5,831 nt of DNA from an uncultured Lysobacterales bacterium (GTDB lineage: Bacteria; Pseudomonadota; Gammaproteobacteria; Xanthomonadales; SZUA-36), in the NCBI GenBank assembly GCA_937974465.1, contig CALJWY010000005.1, positions 1-5,831 of the forward strand, given 5' to 3'. This document shows positions 1-3,721 of this stretch, in pieces (within the stretch, counting starts at the first letter, position 1; each line of letters begins with the position of its first letter). The position numbers and the translations under genes were made by a program. Under the pieces are notes generated by a model. The model was not told the DNA's origin. It worked only from the letters and a program-made list of their open reading frames with translations, and did no database searches.

Positions 1-530
1 TCATCCCCACGGCGGAAATCGACATTCTCAACAGTATACTTTGCAACACCGCTGCTGCGCGGGGTTACTGAGCCCACATCATCACCTGCAATCGACAGAA
101 CCACCTGTCCGTTGCCGGACTGGTAATCATAGGTAACCGGCTTGGACAGATCTACCATGACCCGTGTTCTGCCGCCGGCTGCCAGCGTGGTGAACTTTTG
201 TACCGGGCCGACACCAACAGAAACCGGCGCTGCGTCAACCTTGCTGTCAGTTTCCGCCAGGTCCAGAATAATGCGCGCCGGGCTTTCGGTTGCAAACACA
301 CTTACTTTTGGATCATCACCATTGGTTGACAAGGTAATGACGACATCTCCATCGGCATTGCTGCTGAAATCAGTCGCAGTCACATCACTTGCCGCCCACG
401 CCGAAATTGCTGGTAACACCAACAACGTCAACCCGAGACCCAAAAGAGCTCCAGTCTTTTTGCTATCCATAAACTGTTCCCACCTGCCGGTCAGTTTCCG
501 TTTCAAATACAATTCTTTTTTGCTGTACAT
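1..530 (-). CDS. pilQ: PilQ, type IV pilus secretin (N-terminal part, cut by window edge)
   Basis: PilQ is the outer-membrane secretin that forms the exit channel for the type IV pilus. Only the N-terminal 176 or so codons are present; the frame is open to base 1, so the secretin core lies outside. A Sec signal peptide is visible: charged MDSKK, then a hydrophobic stretch (GALLGLGLTLLVL), ending AISAWA before ASDV. An AMIN-type beta-rich domain follows (VVITLSTNGDDPKVSVFA, ARIILDL, RTRVMVDLS). A second one appears to begin with YTVENVDFRRGD at the edge. AMIN domains of PilQ bind peptidoglycan. The start is uncertain. ATG at 530 has GAGGG (542-538) seven bases upstream and keeps the operon tight. 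ATG at 470 has AGGTGGG (485-479) eight bases upstream and gives a standard 26-residue signal peptide. ATG at 560 has no visible ribosome binding site. Identity rests on the domain pattern and on position after pilP. Confidence 0.93.
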   Translation of the reverse strand, partial: MYSKKELYLKRKLTGRWEQFMDSKKTGALLGLGLTLLVLPAISAWAASDVTATDFSSNADGDVVITLSTNGDDPKVSVFATESPARIILDLAETDSKVDAAPVSVGVGPVQKFTTLAAGGRTRVMVDLSKPVTYDYQSGNGQVVLSIAGDDVGSVTPRSSGVAKYTVENVDFRRGD

Positions 531-575
531 GGCTGTACCCTCAAAGTCGCGCTTTTCCATGCGCCGACCGGATTA

Positions 576-1112
576 TCATTCACCCAAGGCGATGGAGGCT
601 TCCCTGATTATCCAGCCATCCGCGCCATCCGAAATCAGTTCACTGAGACTTACTTGTGTACCAGTGATATTAACTACCTGTCCGTGATTCTTGCCCATAT
701 AATTCCCCACAGGCACCCGGTGAATGACGCCCTCAGGGTCACGCACCAACGCCCAATAGGACGCTTCCTTACTGAAGGTTCCCACCATGGCCAGGGTATC
801 CAGTTCATAACGCTCAAGGTATTCCTTGGGGCGTTCAAAATCCGGACGGGGTCCTGTGCCTTTCTTGGATCGTACGTCATCACTGCCTTCAGAAATCGAT
901 TGACGGAACGGGTCACGGCCGGTCAGTCCATCATATTCATACGGCGTATACGATTTCACGGGCGGAATCGGTGGAATTGGATCCGCAGGCCTGGCCTTTA
1001 CCGAATCAATATGACTGACCAGGTCACTCATATCCTGGCTACATGCAGTTAACATGATAGCGACCAACACCATACCGGTGGCAAATCTAAGCTTATTACC
1101 CAAATGTTTCAT
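576..1112 (-). CDS. pilP: PilP, type IV pilus inner-membrane lipoprotein
   Basis: PilP is a periplasmic lipoprotein that joins the PilN-PilO inner-membrane complex to the N-terminal domains of the PilQ secretin. The 178-residue product has a lipoprotein signal peptide: basic start, hydrophobic run, and lipobox LTAC with the lipidated cysteine at residue 24, followed by Ser. Next comes a flexible proline-rich stretch (DPIPPIPPVKSYTPYEY) and the family's GRDPF motif, then a linker with charged and Gly/Pro residues. The C-terminal beta domain (roughly residues 95-178) begins near LERYELDTLAMVGTF and contains HRVPVGNYMGKNHGQVVNI, typical of the PilP fold that contacts PilQ. Length is normal for the family. 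The ATG overlaps the pilO stop (ATGA, 1109-1112), and GGAG at 1124-1121 inside pilO gives a ribosome binding site eight bases upstream, so coupling to pilO is likely. Confidence 0.96.
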   Translation of the reverse strand: MKHLGNKLRFATGMVLVAIMLTACSQDMSDLVSHIDSVKARPADPIPPIPPVKSYTPYEYDGLTGRDPFRQSISEGSDDVRSKKGTGPRPDFERPKEYLERYELDTLAMVGTFSKEASYWALVRDPEGVIHRVPVGNYMGKNHGQVVNITGTQVSLSELISDGADGWIIREASIALGE

Positions 1113-1753
1113 GGCGCCTGCTCCGCTTCGATTTCAGCGAGCTCCAGCTCGTCAACGTAGCGATAGGTCTTAACCCTGCCTTCCAGAATCAAACGGCCTT
1201 CAGAGTTGCCAAAACGACTTTGGTTTGCCGATGCCCGTTTCAATGAAATGTCATGCATTGTCAGTATAACCACCCTTGGTAAGGCTGCCACACCACTGAC
1301 GAACGCCCCGAACTCATGGTAATCACCCAGCATGCGAATACTTATGGGCCGCTCCGCATAGAAGTCCTGATAGGACTCTGCCATCGGCTCAAACAACTGC
1401 ACGTCAATACCTGCAGCCAATGCAGTCTGAGAGACATCCACCAGCAACTTGTCCATTTCTGTTTTACTGGGCAATTGCCGGAACATTGTTTTCAGCAGTT
1501 CCTGCATATCCACCAATTGCTGCTCATAAGCCTCAAGATTGGCAGCTTTCTGCTGCTTGTATTCAAAGTCTGCCAACAGGGTTAATTCCTGTTGCCGGCT
1601 TTGTTCCAGCTCGACCCGCTTATCTTCAATAAACAGGTAGTAACCGGCGACCACAATCAGGATTAAAACGACCGAGAGTAGAAGGTACCTGACGGATCCG
1701 GGTGCACTGCCGAGATCTGTGAAATCAGCATCTCTGAGGTCATTAATTATCAT
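1109..1753 (-). CDS. pilO: PilO, type IV pilus inner-membrane alignment protein
   Basis: PilO is a bitopic inner-membrane protein that dimerises with PilN and forms the alignment subcomplex linking the cytoplasmic PilM ring to PilP and PilQ. The 214-residue product shows the family layout. A short acidic cytoplasmic tail (residues 1-22) is followed by one membrane segment (about 23-42, YLLLSVVLILIVVAGYYLFI), a Gln/Glu-rich coiled coil (about 44-92), and a periplasmic ferredoxin-like domain. Recognisable family blocks are RQLPSKTEMDKLLVDVS (92-108) and GDYHEFGAFV (143-152). The C-terminus ends in an acidic tail (DELELAEIEAEQAP). The start codon overlaps the pilN stop as ATGA (1750-1753), with AAGGGGG at 1766-1760 six bases upstream. 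Nothing is truncated or missing. Confidence 0.97.
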   Translation of the reverse strand: MIINDLRDADFTDLGSAPGSVRYLLLSVVLILIVVAGYYLFIEDKRVELEQSRQQELTLLADFEYKQQKAANLEAYEQQLVDMQELLKTMFRQLPSKTEMDKLLVDVSQTALAAGIDVQLFEPMAESYQDFYAERPISIRMLGDYHEFGAFVSGVAALPRVVILTMHDISLKRASANQSRFGNSEGRLILEGRVKTYRYVDELELAEIEAEQAP

Positions 1754-2355
1754 TTCGGACCCCCTTGATCATCCACAGGATCATAACCCTCGTCTTCCTC
1801 TTCCGTCTTCGGGGTCCGCAGATTCACCTTGATGTTGAACTCGTAAGGCTCGGCTGCAGCCGCCGGGTTGGGTACCGAACGGACAAACACAAGCTCAGGA
1901 TTCAGGAACAGGTTATTTGTTTCCAATTCACGCAAGTAAGCTGAAACCCGCGCGTTGGATTGGCTGCTGCCGGCCAGCGCCAACGCCACACCCTGTTGCC
2001 GGATAGTGGTCAGCGTCACCCCCACCGGAATCGACTTTGCCAGGTTATCCAGCAATTCCACCGTGGTTGAACGGCTGGCCTGTAACCTTTCAATCACCTG
2101 CTTGCGTGAAATCAGGCGGGCCCGTGTACGCTCCAGCTCATCAATTCTCTTGATACGCGCTTCCAGCAAACGAATTTCTTTCTTGACCACATCGTTTCTG
2201 GCCTGTTGATGACCGATCTTGCTATCGAAAACCGTGCCTGCAAGAAATACCAGCAAAACACCCAGAATTACGGTCATCAGCAGGGTCATCAGGAATTGAC
2301 GCTGTCGCTCGCGGCGTTTTTCTTCGCGCCATGGTAATAGATTGATTCTGGCCAT
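1750..2355 (-). CDS. pilN: PilN, type IV pilus inner-membrane protein with PilM-binding tail
   Basis: PilN carries the PilM docking peptide at its cytoplasmic N-terminus and pairs with PilO in the periplasm. The 201-residue product has the canonical INLLPWR motif at residues 4-10, the segment known in this family to sit in a groove of PilM. A strongly basic stretch (REEKRRERQRQ, 10-20) follows, then one membrane segment (about 21-43) and a charged coiled coil (about 44-95). The periplasmic ferredoxin-like domain spans about 98-180, with LDNLAKSIPVGVTLTTI near its start. After the fold there is an acidic tail from about 181 (TPKTEEEDEGYDPVDDQ). ATG at 2355 follows the pilM stop with a one-base overlap (TGATG). 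GAGAGGG at 2370-2364, inside the pilM 3' end, is an excellent ribosome binding site eight bases upstream. Confidence 0.97.
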   Translation of the reverse strand: MARINLLPWREEKRRERQRQFLMTLLMTVILGVLLVFLAGTVFDSKIGHQQARNDVVKKEIRLLEARIKRIDELERTRARLISRKQVIERLQASRSTTVELLDNLAKSIPVGVTLTTIRQQGVALALAGSSQSNARVSAYLRELETNNLFLNPELVFVRSVPNPAAAAEPYEFNIKVNLRTPKTEEEDEGYDPVDDQGGPK

Positions 2356-3413
2356 CAGTCAAACCCTCTCAAAGCCAGGCCCATGGCTATCATCAGGCCG
2401 GTGGCATTGCGTTTGAGTTCCGGAACTGTCACATTCTGAGCAATATCCAATCCGGTGACCGGGTCTGCTACCCGGGCCGTCATGCCAAGCTCCTGTTGCA
2501 CCATCGCAGCCAGTCCCTTCAGGGAAGCGACCCCGCCGGAAAGGTATATGGTGCTGATATTTGAGTACTCATTGCTGGAGGCATAGAACTGCAGGGCCCG
2601 ACTGATCTGATGAACGATATTTAACTGGAAGGGCTCCAGCACTTCTTCCTCAAAGTCCTCGGGGCCTTCCTCATTGCGTTCAAAAAAAGCCGCCTGCTCT
2701 GCGGTCATGTCGTAGCGGCGTTGCGTCTCTTCGAGTAATTGATGGCCACCAAAGGGATGGTCACGCGTGTAAATGACCCTGCCACTTTTGATAACAAGTA
2801 GCGTTGTCATGTCGTAACCGATATCGAAAAACCCTACGGCTTCACTGCGACTTACGCCATCACGCTTACGGATCAGTTCGAAAGCATTGGCAATGGCAAA
2901 CGCTTCGACGTCTACCACCCTGGCCTTCAAACCGGCTGTGTCAATGGCATCCTGTCGGCTTTCAATATTTTCACTTTTGCTGGCAGCCAGCAGAATGTCG
3001 ATCAGGTCGGCATTTCGCGCTGACGGCCCCAGAACCTCGAAATCAAGACTGACTTCGTCCAGGGGGTAAGGAATATACTGATTGGCCTCAATTTGCACCT
3101 GGCTTTCAATGTCAGCTTCGGCCAAATCTGCCGGTAAACTGATCAACTTGGTGAATACGGCCGAACCGGATACAGCGATCGCGCAGGATTTGGCACGTGT
3201 GCCTGAAACCCGGACCGCCCTGGATATGGCGTTCGCAGCGGCTTCTACATCCCTTACGGTCTTGTCGACCACGACACCCTCGCTAATGGGCTCTATCGCA
3301 AAATGGTCAACCCGATACCCGGACCCATGACTGGACAATTGCAGTAATCGTACACTTGTCGAGCCTATGTCCAGTCCGATAACTGGATCTGCTTTTTTTC
3401 CAAACAGTTTCAA
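2355..3413 (-). CDS. pilM: PilM, actin-like cytoplasmic ATPase-fold pilus assembly protein
   Basis: PilM is an actin/FtsA-fold protein that binds nucleotide and forms the cytoplasmic part of the alignment complex through PilN's INLLP tail. The 352-residue length is normal. Visible motifs are the phosphate-1 loop GLDIGSTSVRLLQL (13-26), the family block YIPYPLDEV (113-121), VDVEAFA (167-173), the phosphate-2 motif FFDIGYDMTTL (195-205), PFGGHQL (219-225), and the adenosine motif IYLSGGVASL (288-297). The only plausible start is TTG at 3413-3411: the upstream frame reaches TAA without ATG, GTG or TTG, and TTG sits 12 codons before the first conserved motif. Its ribosome binding site is unusual. 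GGGGGAG (3422-3416) is only two bases away and AGAGGA (3430-3425) is eleven away. A four-codon leader frame ends on this start and may supply ribosomes. PilM is first in the operon. An A7 run on the coding strand spans codons 5-7. Confidence 0.97.
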   Translation of the reverse strand: MKLFGKKADPVIGLDIGSTSVRLLQLSSHGSGYRVDHFAIEPISEGVVVDKTVRDVEAAANAISRAVRVSGTRAKSCAIAVSGSAVFTKLISLPADLAEADIESQVQIEANQYIPYPLDEVSLDFEVLGPSARNADLIDILLAASKSENIESRQDAIDTAGLKARVVDVEAFAIANAFELIRKRDGVSRSEAVGFFDIGYDMTTLLVIKSGRVIYTRDHPFGGHQLLEETQRRYDMTAEQAAFFERNEEGPEDFEEEVLEPFQLNIVHQISRALQFYASSNEYSNISTIYLSGGVASLKGLAAMVQQELGMTARVADPVTGLDIAQNVTVPELKRNATGLMIAMGLALRGFD

Positions 3414-3436
3414 GACTCCCCCATTCCTCTTTCCTT
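3410..3436 (-). promoter_or_regulatory. pilM leader: Shine-Dalgarno plus four-codon mini-ORF overlapping the TTG start
   Basis: On the minus strand, AAGGA (3436-3432) lies seven bases before an ATG at 3424-3422. That ATG opens ATG GGG GAG TCT TGA (Met-Gly-Glu-Ser-stop, 3424-3410). Its TGA overlaps the pilM initiation codon as TTGA, the same geometry as the ATGA couplings between pilN/O and pilO/P. The mini-ORF therefore has better initiation signals than pilM itself. I infer that it may deliver terminating ribosomes to the weak TTG codon. It could instead be a chance ATG within a purine-rich ribosome binding region, because GGAATGGGGGAG would look like this by accident. The bases are seen directly; the function is not established. 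Confidence 0.4.
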
Positions 3437-3457
3437 GCCAATGGTTTAGTGAGACTT

Positions 3458-3463
3458 CTTATA
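3458..3463 (-). promoter_or_regulatory. Candidate -10 box for the pil operon (TATAAG)
   Basis: TATAAG on the minus strand matches the sigma-70 -10 consensus at four or more positions and lies about 45 bases upstream of the pilM start, a plausible distance for a short leader. No good -35 hexamer is found 16-18 bases upstream (the region reads ATGGTT, CATGGT or ACATGG), so an activator might be needed if this is the true promoter. The call is tentative. Confidence 0.3.
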
Positions 3464-3464
3464 G

Positions 3465-3477
3465 CTGTTTTTAACAG
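3465..3477. repeat. Short inverted repeat CTGTT-TTT-AACAG
   Basis: Five-base perfect arms (3465-3469 and 3473-3477) flank a three-base TTT centre, directly upstream of the TATAAG box on the pilM side. Placed between a possible -10 and its missing -35, it could be a regulator binding site. Arms this short also occur by chance in AT-rich DNA. Confidence 0.35.
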
Positions 3478-3496
3478 AAAACCATGTAATACTCAA

Positions 3497-3511
3497 ATAC
3501 CAATTTGGTAT
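3497..3511. repeat. Perfect 15-base palindrome ATACCAATTTGGTAT
   Basis: Seven-base arms ATACCAA (3497-3503) and TTGGTAT (3505-3511) are perfect reverse complements around a single central T. The size and odd centre suit a homodimeric helix-turn-helix repressor or activator. It lies 84 bases upstream of pilM and about 210 upstream of the PBP1A start, just above the candidate pil promoter. I cannot assign a regulator. The palindrome is seen directly; operator function is inferred. Confidence 0.5.
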
Positions 3512-3544
3512 CGGATTACAAAATTGATAATCGCAGCGGAGACG

Positions 3545-3562
3545 TGTGATCAATCGATCACA
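3545..3562. repeat. Inverted repeat TGTGATC-AATC-GATCACA, CRP/Vfr-like half-sites
   Basis: Perfect seven-base arms (3545-3551 and 3556-3562) surround a four-base spacer. The outer pentamers TGTGA and TCACA are exactly the half-sites recognised by CRP and Vfr, but they are eight bases apart instead of the usual six, so a standard CRP dimer would fit less well. The site is 132 bases upstream of pilM and 160 upstream of the PBP1A start and could serve either gene. Each arm also contains a GATC. A different dimeric regulator is equally possible. Confidence 0.45.
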
Positions 3563-3648
3563 GGAAAGCTTGTGGCAAGTTGCGTGGTCAACACCCGTTA
3601 ATTACCCGACTACTTCCCTGTCTGCTACGGTGTATCTTTTTCTGCCCC

Positions 3649-3668
3649 CTCTCCCGCTATCCGGAGAG
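3649..3668 (+). promoter_or_regulatory. Possible leader hairpin upstream of the PBP1A gene
   Basis: CTCTCC (3649-3654) can pair with GGAGAG (3663-3668) across an eight-base loop. No U-run follows, so it is not an intrinsic terminator. If the PBP1A transcript begins upstream of it, it would sit in the 5' leader about 50 bases before the start codon. Only six base pairs support it. Confidence 0.25.
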
Positions 3669-3710
3669 AGTAATATCAACTAAAATTCCTTTTCAGGGGT
3701 TAAGCATAGC

Positions 3711-3714
3711 AGGA
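3711..3714 (+). promoter_or_regulatory. Ribosome binding site that decides the PBP1A TTG start
   Basis: AGGA lies seven bases before TTG at 3722-3724. An in-frame TAG at 3707-3709 rules out any earlier start, and the TTG opens a typical short basic N-terminus (MKKVFRLIFR) before the membrane anchor. Together these fix the start even though the codon is rare. Confidence 0.75.
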
Positions 3715-3721
3715 TAAAGGC

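Larger units (their letters stand above)
3414..3721. promoter_or_regulatory. Divergent intergenic control region between pilM and the PBP1A gene
   Basis: These 308 bases separate two genes transcribed outward, so promoters for both must lie here or nearby. I see no tRNA, no convincing protein gene beyond the four-codon pilM leader frame, and no terminator. The part nearer pilM (about 3455-3530) is AT-rich and holds two inverted repeats. A third sits near the middle (3545-3562). The part nearer PBP1A has a pyrimidine-rich block and a purine run that could pair as a leader hairpin. No textbook -35/-10 pair stands out for either direction. The best single boxes are TATAAG on the minus strand (3463-3458), and on the plus strand TTGATA (3524-3529) and TAAAAT (3681-3686), none with a good partner at 16-18 bases. 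Confidence 0.75.

Noticed and set aside
142..687. Plus-strand open frame of 181 codons across pilQ and the end of pilP
   Set aside because: It lies antisense to well-supported pilQ and pilP coding sequence, has no family signature and has no visible ribosome binding site. It is a shadow frame.
654..1052. Plus-strand open frame of 132 codons antisense to pilP
   Set aside because: It is fully covered by pilP, whose lipobox and conserved C-terminal domain are clear. The antisense translation shows no recognisable domain.
3524..3550. Plus-strand promoter TTGATA with TGTGAT as -10
   Set aside because: The -35 match is good, but the spacer is only 15 bases and the -10 match is weak. The evidence is too thin to list as a promoter.
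3545..3562. Calling this repeat a definite CRP or Vfr site
   Set aside because: The half-sites match but the spacing is eight bases, not six. It is kept only as a candidate operator.
3649..3676. Rho-independent terminator in the intergenic region
   Set aside because: The six-base-pair stem is not followed by a T-run on either strand, and a terminator is not expected between divergent genes.
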